Origin: Pseudomonas sp. TH43
GTDB taxonomy: Bacteria; Pseudomonadota; Gammaproteobacteria; Pseudomonadales; Pseudomonadaceae
Reading direction: 5' to 3'
DNA length: 64,000 bases
NCBI RefSeq assembly: GCF_016650635.1
Contig: NZ_JAEKFI010000003.1
Span: 372,001 to 436,000, forward strand
The first letter of the stretch is position 1, and each line of letters starts with the position of its first letter. A program made the position numbers and the translations under genes. Below the pieces are notes generated by a model. It saw only the letters and a list, made by a program, of their open reading frames with translations. It was not told the origin of the DNA and searched no databases. Shown here piece by piece: positions 1-8,452 of this stretch.

Positions 1-277
1 AAATGCAAAGGGTGTTGCGAAGGCCACTTACTCTGACCGAACCAACCTGCAAATTGATCAGGATCTTCACCCCGGGCCCAGAACCTTTGCCCTTGATGTG
101 TTGCCTGCCCTCCTAAGTACCTACCTGCCAGCCCAAGCGCGCCAACTTATAAGCGCTTCAAACTGGCTGCTTTGTTCCAGTCGGGTTCTTCGTTCGACCA
201 ATGGTGGTCGACGTTACTGGAACGTTTTAACGTTGCACGGTTCTTATCCGTGTCATTTGTAGGAACACCTAATAACT

Positions 278-502
278 ATGTCTACTCAAATCCATACTCA
301 GGATGCCATTCGCACCCTAACCAACGCTTTTGCTCCGATGAACTGCCTGATCATGGCCGCTCGCAAAGGCTGCTTCAGCTTCACATTGGTCAACGAACAC
401 GGTATCGCCCGCCACAGCGAGCGTCTGTACCCAGATCAATACTCCAGCGCTGAACCGCTGCAGGCCGTGATCGACCGTACACGTCAGGCACTGGTTGCCT
501 GA
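278..502 (+). CDS. Small conserved-looking protein of unknown function (74 aa)
   Basis: This short ORF encodes a 74-residue soluble protein with no signal peptide or membrane segment. It has two cysteines, in AFAPMNCLIMA and RKGCFSF. The layout, a helix, then FAPxxC, then a short beta hairpin and a C-terminal helix, loosely recalls the DUF1652 family of small Pseudomonas proteins, but I cannot confirm that. A GGA-containing stretch lies about 13 bases before the ATG, which is a long spacing. A strong terminator follows within 25 bases, so it is probably monocistronic. The function is unknown. Confidence 0.65.
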   Translation: MSTQIHTQDAIRTLTNAFAPMNCLIMAARKGCFSFTLVNEHGIARHSERLYPDQYSSAEPLQAVIDRTRQALVA

Positions 503-524
503 AAGCCGAAAAGGCTGCAAAAGC

Positions 525-554
525 AAAAGCCCCGCACAAAATGCGGGGCTTTTT
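525..554 (+). terminator. Rho-independent terminator after the 74-aa gene
   Basis: An AAAAGCCCCGCA stem pairs with TGCGGGGCTTTT around a five-base A-rich loop and runs into a T tract. It closes the preceding small gene. Confidence 0.9.
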
Positions 555-775
555 ATTGCCCGATGTTTCACTTTTTGCCGCTGGCGCTTAAGCACCAACG
601 GATATAACGGTTATAACTCGAAGCCGGAAATATTTTAAAAACAGGCCTTTACGTCGCGAATATGACACTACACTTCAACTCAAGCGGCGTGATCCGCTTG
701 CGGCGAGCCTGAACCGATCCACTGCTGCCAAGCCCCCTTCAGGTCTCGCCATTAATAACAAGAACCGAGGGTTTT

Positions 776-1258
776 ATGGGTATCGCTGCCAGCGAACTGT
801 GCCGCTACGTGATCCGTCCCACGCTGATCTATCTGGGACGCCACAGCGCGACTGCCGAATCTCTGCTGCTGGGCATCGCCGCCAGCCAATCCGCTCTCGG
901 CTCCGCCCTGCATGACCGCCGGGGCCACGGCCTGTACCGCATCGCCGAGCACCGTCACCAAGCCCTTTGGGATGATTATCTGGCGCTCGACCCGGAACGC
1001 GCCAGCCTGGTTCGCGGCCTCGCCAGCCAGCATGCTTTCCTGACCGGCCCGCACCTGGAACTGACGGTCAATCTGCGTTACGCCACGGCCATTGCCTGGC
1101 TGCTGGTCGAAGAGCAAAACCCCACCCTCCCCGACTCAAACGATTTGCTGGGAATGGCGCGTATCTGGCGCCAGACCTTTCAACCCCAAGGTCGTCTGCG
1201 CGACTTCACTTACGCCTGGCAAACCTGTGTTTCAACATTGAATCAGGTCGCTTGCTGA
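776..1258 (+). CDS. Hypothetical protein, 160 aa
   Basis: The ORF starts at an ATG preceded by GAGGG at good spacing and runs 160 residues. The protein is soluble, rich in helix-forming residues, and has no signal peptide. An N-terminal stretch (LCRYVIRPTLIYLG, then ESLLLGIAASQSALG) and a middle segment (GLYRIAEHRHQALWDDYLA) look like an amphipathic helical domain. I do not recognise a family or catalytic motif. Codon use resembles the neighbouring core genes, and the gene lies alone between the preceding terminator and fadL. An antisense ORF of 121 aa in the same place is a shadow. Confidence 0.7.
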   Translation: MGIAASELCRYVIRPTLIYLGRHSATAESLLLGIAASQSALGSALHDRRGHGLYRIAEHRHQALWDDYLALDPERASLVRGLASQHAFLTGPHLELTVNLRYATAIAWLLVEEQNPTLPDSNDLLGMARIWRQTFQPQGRLRDFTYAWQTCVSTLNQVAC

Positions 1259-1352
1259 CCGACTGGTTTCAGAAGATCTGCCAACAGGTCGCGATTCTGG
1301 TCGGATTGTCCTACAAAACCGCTCTAACTCAAGGCATACGGACTATAGCGCT

Positions 1353-1380
1353 GGGACGAAAATCTTGGTAATTTTCGCCC
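1353..1380 (+). other. Hairpin in the fadL leader
   Basis: GGG(A)CGAAAAT and ATTTTCGCCC form a ten-base-pair stem with one bulged A and a seven-base loop. It ends 24 bases before the fadL start codon. There is no T tract, so it is more likely an RNA-stability or translation-control element than a terminator. Confidence 0.45.
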
Positions 1381-1404
1381 CGGTGATCACCAGGAGTTCT
1401 AATA

Positions 1405-2676
1405 ATGAAAAAAGTAATGCTCAAAACCACCCTTAGCCTCGCCGTTACCATGGCATCCACCCAGATCTTCGCAGCTGGCTTTGCCATCAACGAACACAGT
1501 ATCAGCGGGATGGGCACTGGTTACGCTGGGCGATCCTCTTCTGCCGACGACGCAAGCACTATTTATGGCAACCCTGCCGGCATGTCGCGCATCGAGCGTG
1601 AAGAAGTCACTGGTGGTGTTGCTTTCCTCGACGCAAAAACCGATATCAGCGATGCCAGCTCCAGCCCTAACGGCGGCAGCAACAAAGGCGACATGGTGCC
1701 CTTCACCTCCGTACCTATGGGCTTCTACGTCAAACCGATCGATGAGCATTGGGCATTCGGTCTCGGTGTCTACGTGCCGTTCGGCCTGATTACCGACTAC
1801 GAAAACAACTTCGCCGGCCGCTACTTCGGCAGCAAGTCCGAAGTACAAGTCATCACCTTCCAGCCAACCGTGAGCTACAAGTTCAACGACGTGGTGTCGA
1901 TCGGTTTCGGTCCGACCATCAACCGCATCGACGGCACCCTGGAATCGAACCTGTCGATCACTCAGGCCGCTCCGGACGGCAAGGTCAAGATCAAGGGTGA
2001 CGACACCGCACTGGGCTACAACATTGGTGTGCTGGTGCAAGCCACTGACACCACTCGCCTGGGTCTGACTTACCACTCGAAAGTCGACTACAAGCTCGAA
2101 GGCAACACCAAGGTCAACTACGGTGTGCTGGGCGCAATCGGCCTGGGCGCCAACCAGAAGTACGACGCTTCGCTGAAGATCACCACGCCTGAATCCGTGG
2201 ACTTCTCGGTCACCCAGGCCATCAACGACCAGTGGAACGTCTATGCCGGTTCCACCTTCACCCGTTGGAGCCAGCTGAAAAAGATCACCGTAGAAAACTC
2301 GGGCGTTCAGCCGCTGCTGGCCGGTCAGTTTGGCGAGATCACCGAAGACCAGAACTGGCACGACTCCTGGGCTTACGCCGTGGGTACGTCGTACCAGTTG
2401 AACAAGGAATGGGTACTGCGTACCGGTCTGACCTTTGACCAATCGCCGACCAACAACGTCGACCGCTCGCCACGTATTCCTACTGGCGACCGGACAATCT
2501 TCAGCATCGGTGCCGGCTGGAGCCCGACCGAGGACCTGACCATCGACGTTGCTTACTCGTACCTGAAAGAAGAGTCGGTGAAGATCCACAACGAAAACGA
2601 TCGTGGCCAGACCTACGACGCCAAGTATGAAAACTCGGCGAACGGTTTCGGTGTCGGCGCTACTTACCGCTTCTGA
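1405..2676 (+). CDS. fadL: FadL/OmpP1/TodX-family outer membrane transport protein
   Basis: This 423-residue outer membrane beta barrel belongs to the FadL family, which moves long-chain fatty acids or other hydrophobic compounds across the outer membrane. The signal peptide (MKKVMLKTTLSLAVTMASTQIFA) is cut before AGFAINEHSISGMGTGYAGR, the conserved plugging N-terminus with its NEHS/GxGxAYAGR-type pattern. The usual NPAGM motif follows (IYGNPAGMSR). The protein ends in YRF, the aromatic C-terminus recognised by the BAM machinery. AGGAG lies eight bases before the start. By position next to the glutathione peroxidase/MFS/MarR group it matches P. aeruginosa PA1288 (a recollection, not a search), which has been linked to export of oxygenated fatty acids. 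The substrate here is unproven. Confidence 0.93.
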   Translation: MKKVMLKTTLSLAVTMASTQIFAAGFAINEHSISGMGTGYAGRSSSADDASTIYGNPAGMSRIEREEVTGGVAFLDAKTDISDASSSPNGGSNKGDMVPFTSVPMGFYVKPIDEHWAFGLGVYVPFGLITDYENNFAGRYFGSKSEVQVITFQPTVSYKFNDVVSIGFGPTINRIDGTLESNLSITQAAPDGKVKIKGDDTALGYNIGVLVQATDTTRLGLTYHSKVDYKLEGNTKVNYGVLGAIGLGANQKYDASLKITTPESVDFSVTQAINDQWNVYAGSTFTRWSQLKKITVENSGVQPLLAGQFGEITEDQNWHDSWAYAVGTSYQLNKEWVLRTGLTFDQSPTNNVDRSPRIPTGDRTIFSIGAGWSPTEDLTIDVAYSYLKEESVKIHNENDRGQTYDAKYENSANGFGVGATYRF

Positions 2677-2709
2677 TGCTGCGCGGCGAGGCTAACCCCT
2701 CGCCCACTG

Positions 2710-2746
2710 AAAAGCCCCGCTCTCTTTGCAGAAAGCGGGGCTTTTT
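2710..2746 (+). terminator. Terminator of fadL
   Basis: An AAAAGCCCCGCT / AGCGGGGCTTTTT stem-loop followed by T residues lies 34 bases after the fadL stop. Confidence 0.9.
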
Positions 2747-2776
2747 CATGCCTGTTCAAAACACCACAACCCCAGC

Positions 2777-2863
2777 AGGAGCAGAGCTTGCTTGCGAAAG
2801 CGGTAGGTCAGGCAGCTTATCCATCAACTGACACACCGCTTTCGCGAGCAAGCTCTGCTCCTA
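2777..2863. repeat. REPIN (inverted REP doublet)
   Basis: Two inverted copies of a REP-like palindrome (core GCAGAGCTTGCTTGCGAAAG and its complement) flank a roughly 30-base spacer. The left copy has GCTTGCTTGCG where the right has CGCGAGCAAGC, a one-base difference. It lies between the convergent fadL and glutathione peroxidase genes. Confidence 0.85.
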
Positions 2864-2878
2864 CAAAGGCTGTGCGCG

Positions 2879-3439
2879 TCAGGGGTTGAGGGGTTTCGAG
2901 GCGATGGCCTTTTCGATCGCGGCAATAAACTCCGGATCATCCGGTTTGGTCAGGCTGGAGAAATTGGCGATGACCTTGCCCTGGCGATCAATCACGTATT
3001 TGTAGAAATTCCACTTCGGCGCGCTGCTTTGTGCAGCCAGCACCTGGAACATATGCGTAGCGTCATCACCACGGACTTTTTGCGGTTCGGTCATGGCGAA
3101 AGTCACGCCATAGTTGGCGTAGCAGACCTTGGCAGTCTCGGCGCTGTCCTTGGACTCCTGCTTGAAGTCATTGGAAGGAACGCCGAGCATTTCCAGCCCT
3201 TGCCCTTCGTAGCGCTTATGCAGCGCCTCAAGCCCTTCGAACTGTGGCGCGAACCCGCAGAAACTGGCGGTGTTGACCACCACCAGCGGTTTGTCGGCGT
3301 ACTGCTTGCACAGATCAATGGACTCTTTAGCCCGCAACTTGGGCAACGAGCCTTGCAATACTTCCGGGCAATCGGCGGCCTGAGCCAATCCGGTCAACGC
3401 CATCAACAAAGCGGGAACCGCACACCAGCGCATCAGCAT
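2879..3439 (-). CDS. Glutathione peroxidase family protein, exported
   Basis: This thiol peroxidase of the glutathione peroxidase family reduces hydroperoxides. The catalytic cysteine is Cys61 in [19 protein letters not shown]. The conserved Asn-containing segment ([11 protein letters not shown]) and the Trp segment ([11 protein letters not shown]) follow. I chose the ATG at 3439 because AAGGA sits eight bases before it. This gives 186 residues with a clear signal peptide ([21 protein letters not shown]), placing the enzyme in the periplasm. An upstream ATG at 3448 overlaps the Shine-Dalgarno sequence. It is the last gene downstream of the marR/MFS/small membrane protein group and probably shares their peroxide or electrophile response, by analogy with P. 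aeruginosa PA1285-PA1287. Confidence 0.9.
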   Translation of the reverse strand: MLMRWCAVPALLMALTGLAQAADCPEVLQGSLPKLRAKESIDLCKQYADKPLVVVNTASFCGFAPQFEGLEALHKRYEGQGLEMLGVPSNDFKQESKDSAETAKVCYANYGVTFAMTEPQKVRGDDATHMFQVLAAQSSAPKWNFYKYVIDRQGKVIANFSSLTKPDDPEFIAAIEKAIASKPLNP

Positions 3440-3493
3440 CTCGAGCATCCTTGAGCGTTCGTCAGAACTCGACGTTACTCGCCGTGCCACGTT

Positions 3494-3616
3494 CTAGCAA
3501 ATGCTCATGCCCAGTTGCATCAACGCCAGACCGCCCTGATGCCAACCCCACCACACCAGCGCCAGCAGAGCGACGCCGAGTGCGGTGATGGCAATACGTG
3601 GCCAGACTCGGCTCAT
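3494..3616 (-). CDS. Forty-residue single-pass membrane protein
   Basis: A 40-codon ORF begins with an ATG that overlaps the MFS stop codon as ATGA and ends 54 bases before the peroxidase start. The translation starts MSRVWPRIAITALGVALLAL, then VWWGWHQGG, and ends MQLGMSIC. That is one hydrophobic transmembrane helix (residues about 8-25), with positive residues before it and a C-terminal Cys. Tight coupling to the MFS gene and the TM-like composition suggest it is real and may be an accessory subunit of the transporter. The family is not recognised. Confidence 0.6.
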   Translation of the reverse strand: MSRVWPRIAITALGVALLALVWWGWHQGGLALMQLGMSIC

Positions 3617-4821
3617 GCGGGGCTCGCACTGGCTTGCAGGCGAGCAACCGGGCGCTCGCGCACTGGCCAGTTCAACGCCGCCGCCAGCAGGCTGAGAAGA
3701 ATCGCCACTTGCCAGATCAAGTCATAACTCCCGGTACGGTCATACACCACCCCGCCCAGCCAGCCGCCCAGAAAAGAGCCAAGCTGATGGAACAGGAACA
3801 CGATGCCACCGAGCATGGACAGGTTGCGCACGCCGAACAAGGTCGCCACCGTACCGTTGGTCAACGGCACAGTCGACAACCATAAAAAGCCCATGGCCAT
3901 GCCGAACAGATACGCCGATGTGGTGGTCACCGGCAGCCACAGAAACAGCGCGATCACCACCGCACGCAACAGGTACAGCGCGGTGAGCAAGCGTGGTTTC
4001 GACATGCGCCCACCGAGCCAGCCGGCGGTGTAAGTGCCGAAGATATTGAACAGCCCGATCAGCGCCAGAACGGTGGTGCCGACAGTTGCCGGCAGATGCT
4101 GATCGACCAGATAGGCCGGCAAATGCACGCCGATGAACACCACCTGAAAACCACAGACGAAAAAACCGAACGCCAACAGCCAGAACCCCGAATGCGAACA
4201 TGCCTCACGCAGGGCTTCGGACAGCGTCTGTTCATGGCCGGCCAGCGGCAGCGGCTTGTCTTTGAGCATGCTCACCAGCGGCACGATCATCGCCACCAGC
4301 AGGCCCAGCACCAACAACGCTGCTGACCAGCCGAGCCAACCAATCAACCCCAGGGTGCCCGGTAACATGGCGAATTGGCCGAAGGAGCCGGCAGCGCTGG
4401 CAATGCCCATGCCCATGCTGCGTTTCTCCGGCGGCACGGCGCGTCCGACCACGCCGAGGATTACTGAAAACGACGTGCCTGAGAGGCCGATACCGATCAG
4501 CAGGCCGGCACTCAGCGACAAGGTTACCGCCGAATCCGACAGGCCCATGCACACCAACCCCGCGGCGTACAGCACACCGCCGACCAGCACCACTTTTGCC
4601 GCACCGAAACGGTCGGCCAGCGCCCCGGTGAACGGCTGCGCCAAGCCCCAGATCAGGTTCTGCAAAGCGATGGCGAAGGCAAACACTTCGCGCCCCCAGC
4701 CGAACTGCGCACTCATCGGCGACAGAAACAAACCGAAGCCGTGACGCACGCCCAGTGACAACGCCAGAATCAGCGCACTTCCGACCAACACCCAACCGCA
4801 CGTACGCCACATCGATGTCAT
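3613..4821 (-). CDS. MFS transporter
   Basis: This 402-residue integral membrane protein has about twelve predicted transmembrane helices and the major facilitator signature. The A-motif-like loop GALADRFGAAKVVLVGG lies between helices 2 and 3. The N-terminal half contains GVRHGFGLFLSPMSAQFGW, resembling monocarboxylate/oxalate-formate-type MFS members. The ATG at 4821 is chosen because GGAG lies at proper spacing; further upstream codons run into the operator. A perfect palindrome lies 16 bases upstream, so the gene is probably repressed by the neighbouring MarR protein. The 3' end overlaps the 40-aa membrane ORF. The substrate is unknown; a toxic electrophile or organic acid is possible. 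Confidence 0.88.
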   Translation of the reverse strand: MTSMWRTCGWVLVGSALILALSLGVRHGFGLFLSPMSAQFGWGREVFAFAIALQNLIWGLAQPFTGALADRFGAAKVVLVGGVLYAAGLVCMGLSDSAVTLSLSAGLLIGIGLSGTSFSVILGVVGRAVPPEKRSMGMGIASAAGSFGQFAMLPGTLGLIGWLGWSAALLVLGLLVAMIVPLVSMLKDKPLPLAGHEQTLSEALREACSHSGFWLLAFGFFVCGFQVVFIGVHLPAYLVDQHLPATVGTTVLALIGLFNIFGTYTAGWLGGRMSKPRLLTALYLLRAVVIALFLWLPVTTTSAYLFGMAMGFLWLSTVPLTNGTVATLFGVRNLSMLGGIVFLFHQLGSFLGGWLGGVVYDRTGSYDLIWQVAILLSLLAAALNWPVRERPVARLQASASPA

Positions 4822-4836
4822 TGTTATTCTCCGGTC

Positions 4837-4852
4837 GCGGGTATATACCCGC
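4837..4852. promoter_or_regulatory. MarR-type operator before the MFS gene
   Basis: GCGGGTATATACCCGC is a perfect 16-bp palindrome immediately upstream of the MFS ribosome binding site. A copy with one mismatch precedes marR, which strongly suggests both are bound by that regulator. The central TATATA could serve as a -10 element. Confidence 0.75.
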
Positions 4853-4873
4853 TTGAACCTGAAAAAACTGGCG

Positions 4874-5278
4874 TCAGGCCAGTTCATCCAGCAATTTGAG
4901 CAAGGTTTCACGCTTCTCGGCGCCCAGACGGTCGATCAGCCGTTGCTGCGCCGCTTCCCAGGCCGGCAGCGCTGCTGCGAGGCGTTGCGCACCGGTTTCG
5001 GTGAGCCGGACGATGCGGTTGCGCATGTCAGCACCCTCCGCCAGCGCCACCAACCCTTCACCCTCCAGCACGCGCACATTGCGTCCCAGGGTGCTGCGAT
5101 CCAGGCCCATGGCCTCGGCGAGTTCGGAGATGCTCGGTTGATCCAGACGTTGCAGATTGCACAGCAGAGAATACTGGGCAACGTTGATCCCGAAGCCATC
5201 GAGAGCGCCGTCGTAATGCCTGCTGACGCCACGCGCGGCGCGACGCAGGTTGGTGCACAAACACTGAGAAGAAAGCAT
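4874..5278 (-). CDS. MarR family transcriptional regulator
   Basis: This 134-residue winged helix-turn-helix repressor begins MLSSQCLCTNLRRAARGVSR. The DNA-binding core is SISELAEAMGLDRSTLGRNV, followed by a wing (EGADMRNRIVRLTETG), all typical of MarR. Two N-terminal cysteines (Cys6 and Cys8) could sense thiol-reactive ligands. The next MFS, small membrane protein and peroxidase genes are its likely regulon. No Shine-Dalgarno precedes the ATG, only three bases separate it from the operator palindrome, and the operator contains the likely -10 (TATATA), so the mRNA may be leaderless and autorepressed. It probably corresponds to P. aeruginosa PA1285. Confidence 0.9.
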   Translation of the reverse strand: MLSSQCLCTNLRRAARGVSRHYDGALDGFGINVAQYSLLCNLQRLDQPSISELAEAMGLDRSTLGRNVRVLEGEGLVALAEGADMRNRIVRLTETGAQRLAAALPAWEAAQQRLIDRLGAEKRETLLKLLDELA

Positions 5279-5281
5279 GAT

Positions 5282-5297
5282 GCGTGTATATACCCGC
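5282..5297. promoter_or_regulatory. Operator/promoter of marR
   Basis: On the minus strand this reads GCGGGTATATACACGC, one base different from the palindrome before the MFS gene. A TTGATT-like -35 lies about 15 bases before its TATATA core, so the operator overlaps the -10 region. This predicts negative autoregulation with transcription starting at or beside the ATG. Confidence 0.6.
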
Positions 5298-5373
5298 GAA
5301 TGTGTTAAATCAAGTTACAGATGAGTTTACCCATAACATTCGTGGCGCCTGCCACATTTAATATATGCCCCCC

Positions 5374-5404
5374 TGTGGGAGCGAGCCTGCTCGCGAAGAG
5401 GCCA
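5374..5404. repeat. Single REP element
   Basis: One REP unit (core GGGAGCGAGCCTGCTCGCGA) without an inverted partner nearby lies between marR and the 3' end of the cob operon. Confidence 0.75.
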
Positions 5405-5424
5405 GTAAAGTCAATCCAAACCTG

Positions 5425-6156
5425 TCAGACCAAAACCCATCCAACCAGCACCGCCATCTCCAGCAATTCCAGCAACGCCCCCGCCGTATCCCCCGTCGTC
5501 CCGCCCAACCGCCGCATCATCACTCGCCGCAGCCAGACAAACACTCCAACGGAAAGCACCAACGCGACAATCGCGCCAGACCCGGCGATCACTAAGCATG
5601 CCAGCGCACTTACCCCGAGCACCCACCAGCCAACACGACGTGGCAAATGATCCGCCAACGCCTGGCCCAAGCCACCCGCACGCACATACGGCGTGGTCAG
5701 AAACAACCCCAGCAACGCCGCCCGCCCCAGCAACGGCACGATGATCAATGCCGCCCCCTGCTGTTGCTCGATCAACGCCAGCAGCGCGGCAAACTTCAGC
5801 AGCAACACCAACACCAGCGTCACCACCGCAATCGGCCCGCTGCGCGGATCCTTCATGATTGTCAGCGTGCGCTCGCGATCACCAAAACCACCGAGCCAGG
5901 CATCGGCGCTATCGGCCAGACCATCCAAGTGCAACGCGCCACTGAGCAGCACCCACACCGTCAACAGCAGCGCTGCGTGCAGCAACAGCGGCGCGCCAGC
6001 CAAGAACAGATTCAACCCCCAGAGAATCGCACCGAACAGCAGACCCACCAGCGGATAAAACAGCAGTGAACGCCCAAGCTGTTCGGGCTCGGGCATCCCC
6101 GGTAAACGAATCGGCAGGCTGCTGAGAAATTGCAGGGCGATCCACAGCGGCAACAT
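5425..6156 (-). CDS. cobS: Adenosylcobinamide-GDP ribazoletransferase (cobalamin synthase)
   Basis: This is the last enzyme of cobalamin assembly. It joins adenosylcobinamide-GDP to alpha-ribazole (or its phosphate) at the inner membrane. The 243-residue polytopic protein begins with ALQFLSSLPIRLPG and contains the family hallmark SGALHLDGLADSADAWLGG, followed by RTLTIMKDPRSGPIAVV, where acidic residues bind metal and substrate. Length and membrane layout fit CobS/CobV. It is the 3'-most gene of the cob operon and starts one base after the cobC stop. Confidence 0.95.
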   Translation of the reverse strand: MLPLWIALQFLSSLPIRLPGMPEPEQLGRSLLFYPLVGLLFGAILWGLNLFLAGAPLLLHAALLLTVWVLLSGALHLDGLADSADAWLGGFGDRERTLTIMKDPRSGPIAVVTLVLVLLLKFAALLALIEQQQGAALIIVPLLGRAALLGLFLTTPYVRAGGLGQALADHLPRRVGWWVLGVSALACLVIAGSGAIVALVLSVGVFVWLRRVMMRRLGGTTGDTAGALLELLEMAVLVGWVLV

Positions 6157-6157
6157 A

Positions 6158-6733
6158 TCAGTGACCTTCCTTGAGCGAACCGTCGGCCTCGACCGTCAGG
6201 GAAAACAGCGCACCATGCGCCACTTCAACGCTGAGCAATTGTTCACGCGGCAAACCCCGCGCCTGCGCCAGCAGCAAACGCATCACACCGCCATGACTGA
6301 TCAGTAACACCCGTTCACCGGCATAGGCCTCGTGCAGACGCTTGACCGCCGCCAATACCCGCACAGAAAAATCACTGACCGGCTCGCCCTGTGGCGGTGT
6401 AAACGAATAAGGATCAGCCCAGAACAGCCCGAGTGCTTGCGCATCCGTCTCCATCAACGCCGCCGCGCTCTGCCCTTCCCACGCGCCGAAATGCAGTTCC
6501 TGCAGATCCTTGTCCCGTTGCACCGGCAGATTCAGTTGCTCGCCAAGTTCATCAGCGAAACGCGCACAACGCTGCAATGGCGAGCTGACCAGACGATCCC
6601 ATGGCCCCGCCGCAACCACCGCCGTGCGCATCTGTGCCCAACCGGTGTCGGTTAGCGCATCGTCCAGACTGCCGCGCAACCCTCCGCCCAGTTCAGTCTC
6701 GCCGTGACGCAGCAGATCCAGACGCAACGTCAT
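6158..6733 (-). CDS. cobC: Alpha-ribazole phosphatase
   Basis: This 191-residue histidine phosphatase removes the phosphate from alpha-ribazole-5'-phosphate or adenosylcobalamin phosphate in lower-loop assembly. The phosphoacceptor motif RHGET (His10) opens the protein, and a second His lies in [13 protein letters not shown]; a Glu in [10 protein letters not shown] completes the phosphoglycerate-mutase-like site. The start ATG overlaps the cobT stop as ATGA, showing translational coupling. It probably equals P. aeruginosa PA1280. Confidence 0.92.
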   Translation of the reverse strand: MTLRLDLLRHGETELGGGLRGSLDDALTDTGWAQMRTAVVAAGPWDRLVSSPLQRCARFADELGEQLNLPVQRDKDLQELHFGAWEGQSAAALMETDAQALGLFWADPYSFTPPQGEPVSDFSVRVLAAVKRLHEAYAGERVLLISHGGVMRLLLAQARGLPREQLLSVEVAHGALFSLTVEADGSLKEGH

Positions 6734-7785
6734 GCCGGGCGATCCGCCACTGCCGCTTCTGCGAACGTCGCCATCTGCCCGTGCAGGTCACAGGCCAGAC
6801 GCAACAACGGTACCGCCAACGCAGCACCGCTGCCCTCGCCCAGACGCAGACCGAGTTCCAGCAGCGGCTCGGCTTGCAGAGCTTCCAGGACATGCCGATG
6901 ACCCGGCTCGGCACCACGATGGCCGAACAACAACCACTCGCGGCACGCCGGATTCAGGCGCACAGCGACCAGCGCGGCGACCGTGCAGATAAAGCCGTCG
7001 ACCAATACCGCAACGCCTGCCTGAGCGCAGGCCAGATAACCACCGGCCAGCGCTGCAATCTCGAAACCACCGAGGTTGAACAGCGTCTGCAAGGCATCGC
7101 CCCGCTGCGCCGCATGCAGTGACAACGCGCGCTCGATCACTTGCGCTTTGCGGCTGACACCTTCGGCGTTCAAGCCAGTGCCCGGACCGGTCAGCAGCGC
7201 CACCGGGCAATCCAGCAACGCGCAAGCCACGGCGCTCGCCGCGGTGGTGTTGCCGATGCCCATTTCGCCGCCGATGAACAACTGCGCACCCGCCTCTTTC
7301 GCGCGCAGCACGCTGTCACGACCGGCCAGCAAAGCGAGCTCGCCCTGCGCCTGTGTCATCGCCGCGCCCTGCACGAAATTCGCCGTGCCCAGCCCAATGT
7401 TCAGATGACGCACACCGGGTAGATTCAGCGACGGCGTCACCGTGCCCAGATCCACCACTTCAAGCTGCGCACCGAGTTGTCGCGCCAGCACACTGATCGC
7501 CGCGCCGCCGCTGACAAAATTGAGCAGCATCTGCCCGGTAACTTCCTGCGGGAACGCAGAAACCCCTTCAGCGACCACGCCATGGTCACCGGCGAAAATC
7601 GCAATCCAGACCTGTTCGAGCGTCGGTTTGACCTGCCCTTGCAGGCCAGCCAGTTGCACCGCAACCGATTCAAGCCGACCGAGCGAACCGGCCGGTTTGG
7701 TCAGTTGCTGCTGCCGCGCCGCCGCTTGTGCAACGACATTCGCATCCACCGGTTTGCACGGATTGAGCCACCACGATTGAGTCAT
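6730..7785 (-). CDS. cobT: Nicotinate-nucleotide--dimethylbenzimidazole phosphoribosyltransferase
   Basis: CobT transfers phosphoribose from nicotinate mononucleotide to 5,6-dimethylbenzimidazole, giving alpha-ribazole phosphate. The 351-residue protein has the expected length. It contains the conserved [20 protein letters not shown] segment, [14 protein letters not shown], and the C-terminal HRGAEPGH motif with the catalytic Glu. Start and stop both overlap neighbours as ATGA. The substrate is supplied by BluB from the same operon. Confidence 0.96.
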   Translation of the reverse strand: MTQSWWLNPCKPVDANVVAQAAARQQQLTKPAGSLGRLESVAVQLAGLQGQVKPTLEQVWIAIFAGDHGVVAEGVSAFPQEVTGQMLLNFVSGGAAISVLARQLGAQLEVVDLGTVTPSLNLPGVRHLNIGLGTANFVQGAAMTQAQGELALLAGRDSVLRAKEAGAQLFIGGEMGIGNTTAASAVACALLDCPVALLTGPGTGLNAEGVSRKAQVIERALSLHAAQRGDALQTLFNLGGFEIAALAGGYLACAQAGVAVLVDGFICTVAALVAVRLNPACREWLLFGHRGAEPGHRHVLEALQAEPLLELGLRLGEGSGAALAVPLLRLACDLHGQMATFAEAAVADRPA

Positions 7786-8303
7786 AACGCAGGTCCTTTC
7801 AGAGTCAGGGGCAGGCCGGCGACGGTCAGGACGACACGCTGACAGCGCTCAGCCAGAGCTTGATGCAGCCAACCGGCTTCATCGACGTAGCGGCGAGTCA
7901 ATTCGCCCAGCGGCACGACACCCATTCCGGTCTCGTTGCTGACAAAAATGATTTCCCCCGGCAGTGACGCCAGGCATTCGAGCAGGGCTTCGCGCTCGGC
8001 GACGAGGCGCTCGGCATCGTCAAGCATCAGCAGATTGGTCAGCCACAACGTCAGGCAATCGACCAGCAGGCAGCGCTCGGTGCTGGCGTTTTCGCGCAGC
8101 ACGCGAGCCAGCGTCAGCGGCTCTTCGATGAGCGCCCATTCAGCGGGACGGCGGGCGCGGTGATGGGCTACGCGGTCGCTCATTTCACCGTCCAGCGGCT
8201 GGCTGGTGGCGATGTAGGTCACCGCCAAATTGCTTTCGCTGGCGAGTTTTTCCGCCAGGCGACTTTTGCCGGAGCGGGCGCCGCCGAGGATCAGTTGGAG
8301 CAT
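7782..8303 (-). CDS. cobU: Adenosylcobinamide kinase / adenosylcobinamide-phosphate guanylyltransferase
   Basis: This bifunctional enzyme phosphorylates adenosylcobinamide and then transfers GMP to it. The P-loop GGARSGKS lies at residues 7-14 of [20 protein letters not shown], and [19 protein letters not shown] carries the His that becomes guanylylated. The ATG at 8303 gives 173 residues, the normal size; the open frame upstream runs into a REPIN and is not coding. The preceding gap contains that REPIN, the only large intergenic space in the cob operon. Also called CobP. Confidence 0.94.
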   Translation of the reverse strand: MLQLILGGARSGKSRLAEKLASESNLAVTYIATSQPLDGEMSDRVAHHRARRPAEWALIEEPLTLARVLRENASTERCLLVDCLTLWLTNLLMLDDAERLVAEREALLECLASLPGEIIFVSNETGMGVVPLGELTRRYVDEAGWLHQALAERCQRVVLTVAGLPLTLKGPAL

Positions 8304-8337
8304 CGGTTCATCCAGGAAAATGTGTCGTGAGGCAAGC

Positions 8338-8440
8338 GGCCTCATCGCTGGCAAGCCAGCTCCCACAGGGTTCAAAGGTGTTCACAAAATTTGCAACCTA
8401 CATCAAGACTTGTGGGAGCTGGCTTGCCAGCGATGAGGCC
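8338..8440. repeat. REPIN between cobQ and cobU
   Basis: Thirty-base perfect inverted arms (core GCTGGCAAGCCAGCTCCCAC) flank a 43-base spacer. The core differs from the GAGCCTGCTCGCGA type seen elsewhere, so this is another REP subgroup. It splits the otherwise overlapping cob operon. Confidence 0.9.
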
Positions 8441-8452
8441 TGCATAGGCAAT

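Noticed and set aside
8304..8375. Longer cobU start at 8375
   Set aside because: The extra residues (GAGLPAMRPLAS) are translated REPIN without a ribosome site; the conserved start is at 8303. This differs from opmB, where the upstream start has GGAG and operon overlap.
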